Positions 48,383 through 58,318 of a stretch of 64,000 nucleotides of DNA are shown piece by piece (position 1 is the stretch's first letter; every line of letters starts with the position of its first letter). The stretch is from an uncultured Actinomycetes bacterium (GTDB taxonomy: Bacteria; Actinomycetota; Actinomycetes; Mycobacteriales; Mycobacteriaceae), in the NCBI GenBank assembly GCA_903877095.1, contig CAIRCP010000051.1, positions 1-64,000 on the forward strand, read 5' to 3'. A program made the translations under genes and the position numbers. The notes beneath the pieces were generated by a model that did not search any database, was not told the origin of the DNA, and saw only the letters and a list, made by a program, of their open reading frames with translations.

Positions 48383-51300
48383 TCAGCGCATCCGCAAGCC
48401 GCGCGGGGTGCGCGCGAAGCCGGCGGCGGCCAGGGCGTCGGTGGCGGGGCCGTTGGCCAGTAACACCGCTGCCCCGTCGACCTTCTCGACCACGATGCCG
48501 GCCAGGCGCCCGGTGCGAACCATCTCGGCCAGCGCGCCGCCCGCCGCCCGATGAGCCTCGTCATCGGCGTCAAAGGTGAGCAGGGAACGGCCGCCGCGCT
48601 CGAGGAACCACACCAGTTCACCGTCGACCAGCACCACGAGGGCACCGGCTTTGCGGCCCGGCCGGTGTCCGGTCTCGGCGCCCGGCCACGGCAGCGCGGC
48701 ACCGTAGGGGTTGGCCGGGTCGGCCGCGGCCAGCACGACGGCGTGGTAGTCGGGCCGTTCGCGGTCGACGCTGTCGGCGTAGCCGCGCAGCCGGTCCACC
48801 GTTGCTGCAGTGGCGAATTGGGCGCCACCGAGGGACTCGACGAAATAGCCCCGCTGGCAACGGCCGGCCTCCTCCATGGTGGCCAGCACCTTGTAGAGCA
48901 TGGCGAAGCCGCCGGGCACTTCAGCGCCGGTCGCGGCCCGCGACGAAGCGCCGGTGCTCGCCACCGCGTTGCGGGTGAGCACCCCGTAGCGGTTCATCAG
49001 CAACTCGGCCGTGAAGTGCGCCCGCAGGGTCGAGTCCGGTTCGCGGGCCGGCAGTGCCGCCCAGCGGCCCGCGACCGTCGGATCAGCCGGGCGGGCCTGG
49101 GCGTGGGCGACCGAGTACCGGCTGAGCCGTGGGGCGCGCCGGTGCCGGTGCGCGGCCGACGCGGGACGGCGGGTGCCCGGCCGGGTGCCCCCGGTCAGCA
49201 GCGCGCGCACCGGGGCGAAGGTGTCGCCGCTCACCCAGCCGCCCCAGATCAGTTCCCAGAGAGCGGTTTTGAAGGTCTCCTCCCGCCCGGCGATGTCGGC
49301 GGCGAGCTGACGGAAGAAGAACGCGCCGCGGGAGTCGCCGGGACGTCCGAGGGCGTCGAGGATGGCGCGGTGCGCGTCGCCGAGTTCAAGGTCGGCCGGC
49401 GTGCTCAGCGTCAGCGGAGCAGTGTCGGCGTGGTGGAACACCACCCAGCCGTCGCTGCCCGAGATCGCCCCGGCTCCCGACCAGATCACCTCGCCGGAGG
49501 CCAGCAACTCGTCGAGCATGGCGGGCTGATAACCGCGCATCCGCGCGCCGAAGATCAGCGGTTCGACGGCCGAGGCCGGAACGGGCGCGCCGGCGAGTTG
49601 CTCGATGACGCCGAGCAGTCCGTCCACCCCGGCGGCACCCGGCGGACTGACCTGCTGCCAGGCCGGCAGGAACCGGGCGTAGGCCGCCGTGCTGACCGGT
49701 TCCACCTGGGCCCGCAGCGCGGCCAGCGAGCGCCGGCGCAGTATCCGCAGCACCTCGGTGTCACACCACTGCTGTCCGTCGAGGTCGTCGGTGAATTCAC
49801 CGCGAATAAGCCTGCCGTCCAACGCCATTCGGTCGAGCACGTCGGCGGCCACCCGAAGGCCGAGCCCGAATCGGCCCGCTGCGCCCGCGGTGGAAAACGG
49901 GCCGCGGGTGCGGGCGTAGCGGCTCAGCAGTTCGCCCAGTGGGTCGGCCACCGACTCGGTGAAGGAGGCCGGCACGCCCATCGGCACGGCTACGCCGACG
50001 GCGTCGCGGAGCCGGCCGATGTCCTCCACGGCCACCCACCAGCGGCTGCCGGCGTAGGACACCGGCAGCACACGGCGCGCGGCCTGCAAGCCGTCGAGCC
50101 ACGGGCGAACGTCCGATGCCGTTGCGCGCCCGGCGATTTCGTCCTCGGTCAGCGGGCCGAGCAGACGAAGCAGGTCGGCCACGCCTTCGGCGTCGCGGGC
50201 CCGGCGTTCCTCGGCGAGGTGCTGCAACTGCCGCTCGGTGGCGACGATGACGTCGGGCTCCAGGAGTTCGCGCAGTTCCACCCGCCCCAGCAGTTCGGCG
50301 AGCAGCGCAGTGTCCAGCGAGAGTGCTGCGGCGCGGCGTTCGGCCAGCGGGCTGTCGCCCTCGTACATGAACGCTCCGACGTAACCGAACATCAGCGACG
50401 CCGCGAACGGCGACGGCGTGGCCGTCTGGACCTCGGCCAGCCGGACCCGCCGCTGCGCGATCCGGGCCATCAGGTCGGTCAGCGTCGGGACGTCGTAGAC
50501 ATCCTGCAGGCACTCCCGCACCGTCTCCAGCACGATGGGGAAGTCCGGGTACTTGCGTGCCACGTCGAGCAGTTGCGCGGCGCGCTGACGCTGGTGCCAC
50601 AGCGGGGAGCGTTTGCCGGGGTGACGGCGCGGCAGCAGCAGGGCGCGGGCGGCGCATTCCCGGAACCGGGAGGCGAACAGCGCCGAGCCGCCGACCTCGG
50701 CGGTGACCATCGGTTCGATCTCGTCGGCGTCGAAGACGAAAAGTTCCGCCCCGGGCGGGTTGTCATCGGTGTCGGGCAGCCGCAGCACGATCCCGTCGTC
50801 GCTGGCGGTGGGCTTCTCGTCGATGCCGTAACGCTCCAGCAGCCGCCGGCCGACCGCCAGCGCCCACGGCCCGTGCACTTTCAGCCCGTACGGCGAGTGC
50901 AGGACCACCCGCCAGTCGCCCAGTTCGTCGCGGAACCGCTCCACCAGCAGGGTGGTGTCGCTGGGCACCGTCGTGGTCGCCTGGCGCTGGGCATCGAGCA
51001 GACTCCACAGGTTCTCGGTGGCGAAGGCGTCGAAACCGATGTCGCCGCAACGGGTGTCGAAATCACTACGGCCGAGCGAGGCCAGTTCCCCGGTGAACTT
51101 CCCGATGGCGGCCCCGAGTTCGGCGGGCCGTCCGGCGTTGTCCCCGCGCCAGAACGGCAGCCGCGCGGGCTGGCCCGGGGCGGGGATCACCAGCACCCGG
51201 TCGTGGGTGATATCGGTGATCCGCCAACTGGTGGCGCCCAGCGAGATCACGTCGCCGGGCCGCGACTCGTAGACCATCTCCTCGTCGAGTTCACCGACCC

Positions 51301-52909
51301 GGGAGGGCTTTTCGCTCTCGGTGGCCAGGTACACGGTGAACAGTCCGCGGTCGGGGATGGCCCTGCCGGAGGTCACCGCCAGCCGCTGCGCTCCCGGCCG
51401 GGCGGTCAGCGTGCCGGTGTCGCGGTCGTAGACCAGTCGCGGGCGCAATTCGGCGAAATCGGTGGATGGGTACTTGCCGCTGAGCAGGTCCAGGGTGGCC
51501 TCGAAGGCGCTGCGCGGCAGGGTGGCGAATGGCGCGCTGCGGCGCACGATGTCGAACCACTCGTCGGCATTCAGCGGCTCCAGTGCGCAGGCGGCGACGG
51601 TGTGCTGGGCCAGCACGTCGAGCGGGTTGGCCGGCACCCGCATGGTCTCGATCGCGCCGTCGAGCATGCGCCGGACGCTGACCGCGCAGCCGATCAGGTC
51701 GGTGCGGTGCTTGGGCAGCAGCACACCGCGGGAGATCTCGCCGACCTGGTGGCCGGCCCGGCCGACGCGCTGCAGGCCGCTGGCCACCGACGGCGGCGAC
51801 TCGACCTGGATCACCAGGTCCACCGCACCCATGTCGATGCCGAGTTCCAGGCTGGAGGTGGCGACCACGGACTTGAGCCGGCCTGACTTCAAATCCTCCT
51901 CGACGGCGGCGCGCTGCTCCTTGGACACCGAGCCGTGATGCGCCCGGGCCAGCAGCGGCTCGGCGCCCTGGATCTGGTTGTTGGCCAGCATCTGTGCCGG
52001 CGGGGTCGGCAACTCGATACCGGACCGGGCGGCGTGAATCTCGTTGATGCGGGCGGTGAGTCGTTCGGCCAGCCGTCGCGAGTTGGCGAACACGATGGTG
52101 GAGGTGTGCGCGTCGATCAGGTCGACGATCCGGTTCTCCACGTCGGGCCAGATGGTGTTGTTCTCCAGGTTCGCCATGTCGGGCACCGGAACCTGGACGG
52201 CAAGGTCGAACGTCTTGGTCGCGGGAGGGTTGACGATACGGGCAGTACCGCTGCTGCCCCCGCCGGTCAGGAAGCGCGCCACCTCCTCGGGTGGCCGCAC
52301 CGTCGCCGACAGGCCGATCCGCTGGGCCGGGCGCTCCAGCAGCGCGTCCAGGCGCTCCAGCGAAAGAGCCAGGTGCGCACCGCGTTTGGTGCCGGCGACG
52401 GCGTGCACCTCGTCGACGATCACGGTCTGGACGCCGCTCAGCGTCTCGCGGGCCGCCGAGGTCAGCATGAGGAACAGCGACTCCGGCGTGGTGATGAGGA
52501 TGTCGGGCGGGTTGGCGATCAGCTGCCGGCGCGCGGCCGGGGGAGTGTCCCCGGAGCGCACCCCGACGCTGATCTGCGGCACGGCCAGGCCCTCGCGTTC
52601 GGCGATGCGGGTGATGCCGGTCAGCGGGGTGCGCAGGTTGCGCTCGACGTCGATGGCCAGGGCCTTGAGTGGGGACACGTAAAGCACCCGGGTGCCCGGG
52701 CTGCGCTCCGGTGACTGCGCCAACTGGTCGATGGCCCACAGGAATGCGGCCAGGGTCTTGCCCGATCCCGTCGGCGCGATCACCAGGGTGTGGTCGCCGT
52801 CGGCGATCGCGTCCCAGGCCTGCGCCTGCGCCGGTGTGGGCGCCGGGAAGGTGCCGGTGAACCAGCGCCGGGTCAGCGGCGAGAACCGGTCCAGCGGGTC
52901 GGGGGTCAC
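48383..52909 (-). CDS. lhr: Large ATP-dependent helicase Lhr
   Basis: Superfamily 2 DNA/RNA helicase of 1508 aa. The N-terminal motor has LVIAPTGSGKTLAAFLWAID (Walker A near residue 47), VDEVHAVAGTKRGAHLALSL (DEVH box), VATSSLELGIDMG and QRVGRAGHQ (motif VI). It is followed by the winged-helix, Lhr-core and long C-terminal domains seen in mycobacterial Lhr. Length fits Rv3296. Lhr is a damage-inducible 3'-5' translocase. GTG 52909 start; it lies 16 bp after the P450 gene on the same strand. Confidence 0.95.
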   Translation of the reverse strand: MTPDPLDRFSPLTRRWFTGTFPAPTPAQAQAWDAIADGDHTLVIAPTGSGKTLAAFLWAIDQLAQSPERSPGTRVLYVSPLKALAIDVERNLRTPLTGITRIAEREGLAVPQISVGVRSGDTPPAARRQLIANPPDILITTPESLFLMLTSAARETLSGVQTVIVDEVHAVAGTKRGAHLALSLERLDALLERPAQRIGLSATVRPPEEVARFLTGGGSSGTARIVNPPATKTFDLAVQVPVPDMANLENNTIWPDVENRIVDLIDAHTSTIVFANSRRLAERLTARINEIHAARSGIELPTPPAQMLANNQIQGAEPLLARAHHGSVSKEQRAAVEEDLKSGRLKSVVATSSLELGIDMGAVDLVIQVESPPSVASGLQRVGRAGHQVGEISRGVLLPKHRTDLIGCAVSVRRMLDGAIETMRVPANPLDVLAQHTVAACALEPLNADEWFDIVRRSAPFATLPRSAFEATLDLLSGKYPSTDFAELRPRLVYDRDTGTLTARPGAQRLAVTSGRAIPDRGLFTVYLATESEKPSRVGELDEEMVYESRPGDVISLGATSWRITDITHDRVLVIPAPGQPARLPFWRGDNAGRPAELGAAIGKFTGELASLGRSDFDTRCGDIGFDAFATENLWSLLDAQRQATTTVPSDTTLLVERFRDELGDWRVVLHSPYGLKVHGPWALAVGRRLLERYGIDEKPTASDDGIVLRLPDTDDNPPGAELFVFDADEIEPMVTAEVGGSALFASRFRECAARALLLPRRHPGKRSPLWHQRQRAAQLLDVARKYPDFPIVLETVRECLQDVYDVPTLTDLMARIAQRRVRLAEVQTATPSPFAASLMFGYVGAFMYEGDSPLAERRAAALSLDTALLAELLGRVELRELLEPDVIVATERQLQHLAEERRARDAEGVADLLRLLGPLTEDEIAGRATASDVRPWLDGLQAARRVLPVSYAGSRWWVAVEDIGRLRDAVGVAVPMGVPASFTESVADPLGELLSRYARTRGPFSTAGAAGRFGLGLRVAADVLDRMALDGRLIRGEFTDDLDGQQWCDTEVLRILRRRSLAALRAQVEPVSTAAYARFLPAWQQVSPPGAAGVDGLLGVIEQLAGAPVPASAVEPLIFGARMRGYQPAMLDELLASGEVIWSGAGAISGSDGWVVFHHADTAPLTLSTPADLELGDAHRAILDALGRPGDSRGAFFFRQLAADIAGREETFKTALWELIWGGWVSGDTFAPVRALLTGGTRPGTRRPASAAHRHRRAPRLSRYSVAHAQARPADPTVAGRWAALPAREPDSTLRAHFTAELLMNRYGVLTRNAVASTGASSRAATGAEVPGGFAMLYKVLATMEEAGRCQRGYFVESLGGAQFATAATVDRLRGYADSVDRERPDYHAVVLAAADPANPYGAALPWPGAETGHRPGRKAGALVVLVDGELVWFLERGGRSLLTFDADDEAHRAAGGALAEMVRTGRLAGIVVEKVDGAAVLLANGPATDALAAAGFARTPRGLRMR

Positions 52910-52925
52910 CCCACCAGAGTGCCAG

Positions 52926-54200
52926 TCAGTCCATGATCTCGGCGAAGTCCACCCACAGATGCCGTGGCCCGCGGAACACCTGGTTGTGCCGGTAGGGCGG
53001 CGGGTCGACCACCAGGCGGGGTGATTTCACCCGGCGCAGGAAGATCTCCAGGGCGACGTTGATCTCCAGCCGGGCCAGCGGACCGCCGAAGCAGGTATGG
53101 ATGCCGCTGCCGAACCCGAGGTGCTCGTTGTCCTCCCGCGTCGGATCGAACCGGTCCGGGTCGGGGAACCGGCGCGGATCGCGGTTGGCCGCGGCCCACA
53201 CCAGGAACACCGCCGAGCCGGCGGGAATGCGGGTGCCGGCGATCTCGATGTCGGCGGTGGCCCAGCGGCTGGGGAAGAACTGCACCGCCGACTGCAGCCG
53301 GGCCACCTCCTCGACGGTGCGGGGGATCAGATCGGGGTTGTCCCGCACCAGATCCCACGAGCCGGGATTGCGCAGCAGTGTCATCACGCAGTTGCTCAGC
53401 GTGTTCACCGTCGAGTCGTGGCCGGCGACCAGCAGCAGCAACGTGTTGGTGGTCGCCACGTCGATCGAGACGGGACCGTCCGGCCCGTCGTCATGCAGCG
53501 CAGCGGAGATCAGTCCTGGGCCGGGCTCGCGGGCGAAGCGTTCGACCAGGGCGCGTGCATAGGCGGCCAGTTCCGCTGTGCTGTCGGCGGCCTTCGTGAC
53601 TGCCGTCTGCCCCTCGGGGGTGTCGCGCTCCGGTCCGACGTCGGCGCCCCGCATGAGGTCGGTCACCCAGCCGTGGAACTTCGGCTCGTCCTCGATCGGC
53701 GCGCCGATCACCCGGAAGATCACCGACACCGGAATCGGATAGGTGAAGTCCTCGACCACGTCCATGCGATTCGAGCCCAGAACCCGCGATCTCTCGGCGA
53801 CCTTGTCGAGCATGCCGTTGGCGATGTCGGTGACATACCCGGCCATGCTGGGTATCAGGTCGGGCGTATGCGGCGGACCGAAGTGCCGCATGAACTGCCG
53901 GCGCATGGTGTCGTGTTCGGGCGGATCGCTGACCAGCATGCTGGCATCGCGCGCCTGCTCGGCTTCAGCCGCTTCAAGCTTGGCCGGCGTCTCGCCGAAC
54001 AGGCCCGATGGACTGCGGCTGATGTCCGAGCTGATCCTCGGATCATGGGCCAGCGCAAGCGCTTCCGGATACCCGGTGACGACGTAGGTATGCGGGGAGA
54101 CCTTGGCCACCGGGCTTTTGCGAAGTTCCTCGAAGTAGGGGTAGGGGTTGGGGCGATTCTCGAACTTCATCGCCTCTGCCCAGGCGGTTGCGGCGTCCAT
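52926..54200 (-). CDS. Cytochrome P450
   Basis: P450 monooxygenase of 424 aa. Seen: I-helix oxygen motif LLVAGHDSTVN (259-264 core), ExxR as EEVAR (about 298-301), and the heme-binding loop LGFGSGIHTCFGGPLAR with ligand Cys near 370. ATG 54200 has AGGAG 7 nt upstream (GTG 54206 would sit too close). It ends a Fd-reductase-P450 operon, so its redox partners are encoded beside it (class I system). No CYP family or substrate is assigned. Confidence 0.94.
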   Translation of the reverse strand: MDAATAWAEAMKFENRPNPYPYFEELRKSPVAKVSPHTYVVTGYPEALALAHDPRISSDISRSPSGLFGETPAKLEAAEAEQARDASMLVSDPPEHDTMRRQFMRHFGPPHTPDLIPSMAGYVTDIANGMLDKVAERSRVLGSNRMDVVEDFTYPIPVSVIFRVIGAPIEDEPKFHGWVTDLMRGADVGPERDTPEGQTAVTKAADSTAELAAYARALVERFAREPGPGLISAALHDDGPDGPVSIDVATTNTLLLLVAGHDSTVNTLSNCVMTLLRNPGSWDLVRDNPDLIPRTVEEVARLQSAVQFFPSRWATADIEIAGTRIPAGSAVFLVWAAANRDPRRFPDPDRFDPTREDNEHLGFGSGIHTCFGGPLARLEINVALEIFLRRVKSPRLVVDPPPYRHNQVFRGPRHLWVDFAEIMD

Positions 54201-54210
54201 CGTCACACTC

Positions 54211-55623
54211 CTATTGGCTGCGTGGCCGGAATTCGGCGGTGCGGTCGGTGGGGTCGTGCCCGGTGAGGACGACGTCGGGATTGCCGGACGGTTCCCGGGG
54301 ATCGGGGAATCGGGCGGGCATGACCTCGTTGTCGGTCGGGCGGTCGTAGCCGGGCGGCGGCGGTGGGAACGGCGCCGAACGCTCGATGAGTTCGGCGTAG
54401 TACGGCAGCCACTTGCCGTGGTTGAAGGTGACCGCCCCGACGATGCGGCCGTTCTTGCCGTACGCCGCCGCGAAGCGGCGGTCCTCCGGCGAGCCCTGGG
54501 TGAAGACGATCTCGTCGCCGAACGAGCACACCCCGACGCTCTTGATGTTCACCCCGAACTGGCCGGACCAGAACGACGGCAGCGGTAAGTGCGGGCGGCG
54601 CCCCACCTCCAGATTGAGCATGTTGTTGGCGGCCACCTCAGCCCCCAGAACCGCGTTGTCCCAGTGCTCCAGGGCCAGGAACTCGTAGCCGTACAGCACA
54701 TGGGGTGCGCGGGCGACGTCGCCGGCCACGAAGATGTGGTCGGTCACCACACCGTTGATGTCGAACGCGCGACACCCGGCGTCGCAGCCGACGCCCCACT
54801 GGCCGGCGGCCAGGCCGGCGCCGTCGAGCCACTCCACGTTGCGGATCGAACCCAGCGAGGGGACCACCACGTCGACGTCGAGCACGGTGCCGTCCGACAG
54901 CGTCGCGGACCGGACATGACCCGACTCATCGCCGTGCAACGACGTCACCGACGTGCCGATGCGCAGGTCCACCCCGGCGTCGCGCATCATGCCCGCCGCT
55001 ATGTCGCTGATCACCCCGCCCAGGGCGCCTTTGAGCGGGCCGCTGCCGCGTTCGGTCACCGTCACCGGAAGGTCCAGATCGCGGCACACCGAGGCGATCT
55101 CCGAGCCGACGAACCCGGACCCGATGATCAGCACGCGCTTCGGCCCCGCCTGCAGGGCGGCGGCCAGCGCGTTGGAGTCTTCCACCGTCCGCACCGTGAA
55201 GACGCCCCGCAGCGCGGCCTCCGCCGGGTTCGGCCAGGGCCGCGCCCGGGTGCCGGTGGCGATCAGCAGCCGGTCGTAGCCCACCTCTTCGCCGTTGCCC
55301 AGTTTCACCACGGAGCTGATCCGGTCCAGGGCCACCGCGGCCACGCCGAGTTTCCAGTCCGCGTCCACCCGGCGCAGCCGGGGCAGTTTGGTGTGGTCGG
55401 CCGGCACCCAGCCCTTGAGCACCTGTTTGGACAGCGGCGGGCGGTCGTAGGGTTCGTGCGGCTCGTCGCCGATGATCGTCAGCGAACCCTCAAAGCCCTT
55501 TTCCCGCAACGCTTCCGCGGCCCGCAGGCCGGCCAGTGAGGCGCCCACGATGACGATGCGGCCCTCGGCGCGGAACTTCTTGACGATGTCGTCGAACGAG
55601 TAGATCCCGCGCATGGTGGTCAC
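54211..55623 (-). CDS. FAD-dependent ferredoxin reductase
   Basis: NAD(P)H-dependent ferredoxin reductase of 470 aa with GRIVIVGASLAGLRAAEALRE (FAD site), RPPLSKQVLKG, VLIIGSGFVGSEIASVCRDL (NAD site) and DHIFVAGDVARAPH. It has an extra C-terminal Pro-rich tail (PFPPPPPGYDRPTD). GTG 55623 overlaps the ferredoxin stop (GTGA). It should pass electrons from NAD(P)H through the upstream ferredoxin to the downstream P450. Confidence 0.92.
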   Translation of the reverse strand: MTTMRGIYSFDDIVKKFRAEGRIVIVGASLAGLRAAEALREKGFEGSLTIIGDEPHEPYDRPPLSKQVLKGWVPADHTKLPRLRRVDADWKLGVAAVALDRISSVVKLGNGEEVGYDRLLIATGTRARPWPNPAEAALRGVFTVRTVEDSNALAAALQAGPKRVLIIGSGFVGSEIASVCRDLDLPVTVTERGSGPLKGALGGVISDIAAGMMRDAGVDLRIGTSVTSLHGDESGHVRSATLSDGTVLDVDVVVPSLGSIRNVEWLDGAGLAAGQWGVGCDAGCRAFDINGVVTDHIFVAGDVARAPHVLYGYEFLALEHWDNAVLGAEVAANNMLNLEVGRRPHLPLPSFWSGQFGVNIKSVGVCSFGDEIVFTQGSPEDRRFAAAYGKNGRIVGAVTFNHGKWLPYYAELIERSAPFPPPPPGYDRPTDNEVMPARFPDPREPSGNPDVVLTGHDPTDRTAEFRPRSQ

Positions 55624-55835
55624 AACGTGTCCCGATCGGCCGGCGGGTCCAGCTCCAGGATGATGGCCTGCACCGGGCAGGACGCCGCCGCCCGCAGCAC
55701 CTGGCGGCGCTGCGAGTCGTCGGGATTCGGGTCGTAGACGAGGGCTTCCTCACCCTGAAGCCGGAGCACGTCGGGCGCCAGTGGCACGCACTGCGCGTAG
55801 CCCTGGCACTTGTTCAAATCGACAACTAGCCGCAT
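55620..55835 (-). CDS. 3Fe-4S type ferredoxin
   Basis: Small 71-aa ferredoxin with CQGYAQCVPLAP and SCPVQAI. The second position of the usual CxxCxxC motif is Tyr (Cys-x2-Tyr-x2-Cys), typical of single [3Fe-4S] ferredoxins that serve actinobacterial P450s. ATG 55835 (MRLVVDLNKC) is chosen; a TACTCT -10-like hexamer 8 nt upstream suggests a leaderless message. Divergent from the truncated epoxide hydrolase gene. Confidence 0.9.
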   Translation of the reverse strand: MRLVVDLNKCQGYAQCVPLAPDVLRLQGEEALVYDPNPDDSQRRQVLRAAASCPVQAIILELDPPADRDTL

Positions 55836-55876
55836 GGGCAACGAGAGTAGTTGTGGGCGCGGCAATAATCAGCGCC

Positions 55877-56773
55877 ATGGAAGAGATCCGTCCGTTCCGC
55901 ATCGTCATCCCGCAGGAAGACCTCGACGAACTGCGCGAGCGGCTGAGCCGGACCCGCTGGCCGGACCGCGAGTGCGTGACGGACTGGAGCCAGGGCATCC
56001 CTTTGGACTACGTGCGCGAACTCGCGAACTACTGGGCCGACGAGTACGACTGGCGCGCGCGGGAGGCGCGGCTGAACACTTTCGATCAGTTCGTCACCGA
56101 GATCGACGGACTGGATATCCATTTCATCCATCAGCGCAGCGCAAACCCCGACGCGCTGCCCCTGGTCATGACGCACGGTTGGCCCGGTTCGGTCGCCGAG
56201 TTCAGCAAGGTGATCGAACCGCTCTCCGAGGACTTCCATATGGTGTGCCCGTCGTTGCCCGGCTACGGGTTCTCCGGCAAGCCGACGGCCGCCGGCTGGA
56301 CTGTCGAACGGATCGCGCTCGCCTGGGACACCCTGATGGCACGGCTGGGCTATGACCGTTACGGCGCCCAGGGTGGGGACTGGGGTTCTGCGGTGACGAC
56401 GCGGATCGGACGAAATGCTTTGGGCTGCATCGGTATTCACCTGAATATGCCGATCGGCGTGCCGTCCGGTCCGCTGGACGACCCGACGCCGGCCGAACTG
56501 GCGGCGCTGGCGGCGTTCACCCACTACGAGAAGTGGGACTCCGGCTACTCCAAGCAGCAGTCCACCCGCCCGCAGACGCTGGGCTACGGGCTGGCCGACT
56601 CGCCCGTCGGGCAACTGGCCTGGATCGTGGAGAAGTTCTGGGCGTGGACCGACTGCGACGGCCACCCGGAGAACGCCCTGACACGCGACGAGATGCTCGA
56701 CGACGTGATGCTGTACTGGCTGACCAACTCCGGCGCGTCCTCGGCCCGGCTGTACTGGGAAAGCTTCGGCAAA
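55877..56773 (+). pseudogene. 5' fragment of a broken epoxide hydrolase gene
   Basis: Encodes the first 299 residues of an alpha/beta-fold epoxide hydrolase: EPHN-type N-terminus MEEIRPFRIVIPQEDLDELR, oxyanion motif HGWPGS (100-105) and nucleophile Asp168 in GAQGGDWGSA. Similarity ends at LYWESFGK near 56773. The ORF then runs through filler and antisense xthA sequence to 56869. The C-terminal part with the catalytic His is at 20046-20246 on the minus strand, so this product should be inactive. Confidence 0.88.
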
Positions 56774-56783
56774 CTCACCCGGG
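56774..56783. other. Inversion breakpoint 2 (with filler bases)
   Basis: About 11-13 bp (CTCACCCGGG plus flanking ambiguous bases) belong to neither the epoxide hydrolase nor xthA and separate the two 5' fragments. A GCAAA just to the left is the inverse of the TTTGC at breakpoint 1. Confidence 0.75.
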
Positions 56784-57401
56784 CAGGCGCCGCACGACGT
56801 CGACCCACCCGGAGTCCACCAGGTCGGTCAGCCACTGCCGCTCCTCGGGCAGGAAGCCGGCCTTCTTGAGGTTGCCCTTCCAGTTCTTGATGTCGTTCTC
56901 GGTGTGGGCGATGTTCCAGTCGCCGCACAGGACAGCGTCGCGGCCGGCGGCGTTCAACTCAGCCATCCGCTTGGCGAGCGCCGCCATGAACCGCTCCTTC
57001 TCGAGCTGACGGTCGGTGCCCGCCTCGCCGGAGTGCACGTAGAGGCTGCCGACGGTGGCCCCACCCGGGAGGTCCACTTCAACGTATCGGCCGTGGTGGT
57101 CGAATTCCGTTGCGCCCAGCCCGATCCGGACGTCGACGAACGGCTTCCGGCTCAGGATCGCCACCCCGCTGCGACCCTTCAGATGGGGTTCTGCCGAGGC
57201 CAGGTGCCAGCCCCCGGACACCGCCGGCGCCAGCACAGGGCTCAATGCTGCGCGGAGTTGGGCATCCTCGGCGCGGGTCTCCTGCAGGCACACCACGTCG
57301 GCAGCCGTGCCGGCCAGCCAGTCCAGCAGTCCGCGGTTGTCCGCCGACCGCTCCCGCACCGCCGCGCGAACTCCGTTGACGTTGATGGTCGTGACGATCA
57401 C
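56784..57401 (-). pseudogene. xthA: 5' fragment of broken xthA (exonuclease III)
   Basis: Encodes residues 1-206 of exonuclease III/AP endonuclease: MIVTTINVNGVRAAVRER, metal-binding Glu41 in LQETR, LYVHSGEAGT and GDWNIAHTENDIKNW. Similarity stops at WVDVVRRL and a stop follows two residues later at 56775. The C-terminal 67 residues with the catalytic SDH motif lie at 20247-20452. The position next to icd and trpS-linked genes fits the mycobacterial xthA locus once the inversion is reversed. Confidence 0.9.
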
Positions 57402-57473
57402 GGCTGGAACCTACCGGCCGACCGGGGCGCAGAAACCTTGCGGTACCGCCGGTATCGGCTTAGCGTCGGGACA

Positions 57474-58313
57474 ATGAGCGACCGGGCACCCATTCACCTC
57501 GGGTCGGGCGAACCCATCCTGCTGCTGCACCCGTTCATGATGTCGTCCTACGTCTGGCACGACGTGGCGCCGGCCATCGCGCGCACCGGCCGTTACGAGG
57601 TGTTCGCACCGTCGATGGCCGGGCACAACGGAGGCCCCACGACCCAGTCCTGGTTCTTGGATACCAAGACCCTGGCCGACCATGTGGAATGCCAGATGGA
57701 CGAATTAGGTTGGGAGACAGCACATATCGTCGGCAACTCGCTGGGCGGCTGGGTGGCGTTCGAGTTGGAGCGGCGCGGACGCGCCCGCACGCTGACCGGC
57801 ATCGCGCCGGCCGGCGGCTGGCACCGCTGGTCCCCGGTCAAATACGAGATCGTCGCGAAGTTCGTCGCCGGCCTTCCGGTGTGGCTGACGGCGTTGGTGC
57901 TGCGCCAGCGAGCCGCGAAACTGCCGGGCGCAAAGGCGGCCGCCAGCGTGCCGTGCAGTGCTACCCCTGCGGGCCTGTCGGATGCCGACCTACGCGAGAT
58001 CATCGAGGATGTCACGCATTGCCGCGCGTACTACCAACTGCTGGTCAAGGCGCTGCTGCTGCCGGGACTGATGGAACTGGCGAGTATCCACACGCCCACC
58101 AACCTGGTGATCTGCGAGAGAGACCGGGTGCTGCCCCACCCCCGCTACACCAAACACTTCCTGAAGCACATTCCCGATATCGACAAAGTGACCATCCTCG
58201 CCAATGTCGGGCATATTCCGATGTTCGAGCAGCCCCAGGTGATCGCGGACCTGATCATCGCCTGGGTGGACGAGCACGAGCCGCGGCTGCGCCAAATCTC
58301 GTCGGCAGGCTAG
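57474..58313 (+). CDS. Alpha/beta hydrolase
   Basis: A 279-aa alpha/beta hydrolase: oxyanion motif LLLHPFMMSSYVW near residue 22, nucleophile elbow GNSLGGWVAF near 88, acid-region ICERDRVLPHPRY and catalytic His in NVGHIPMFEQP near 247. Corresponds in position to Rv3337/Rv3338 beside icd1. Substrate unknown. ATG 57474 is chosen; the ORF track extension upstream is antisense to xthA. Confidence 0.87.
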   Translation: MSDRAPIHLGSGEPILLLHPFMMSSYVWHDVAPAIARTGRYEVFAPSMAGHNGGPTTQSWFLDTKTLADHVECQMDELGWETAHIVGNSLGGWVAFELERRGRARTLTGIAPAGGWHRWSPVKYEIVAKFVAGLPVWLTALVLRQRAAKLPGAKAAASVPCSATPAGLSDADLREIIEDVTHCRAYYQLLVKALLLPGLMELASIHTPTNLVICERDRVLPHPRYTKHFLKHIPDIDKVTILANVGHIPMFEQPQVIADLIIAWVDEHEPRLRQISSAG

Positions 58314-58318
58314 CGGGT

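Noticed and set aside
48551-51886. 1111-aa plus-strand ORF
   Set aside because: Antisense to lhr; Gly/Arg/His/Gln-rich shadow translation of high-GC coding sequence with no domain pattern.
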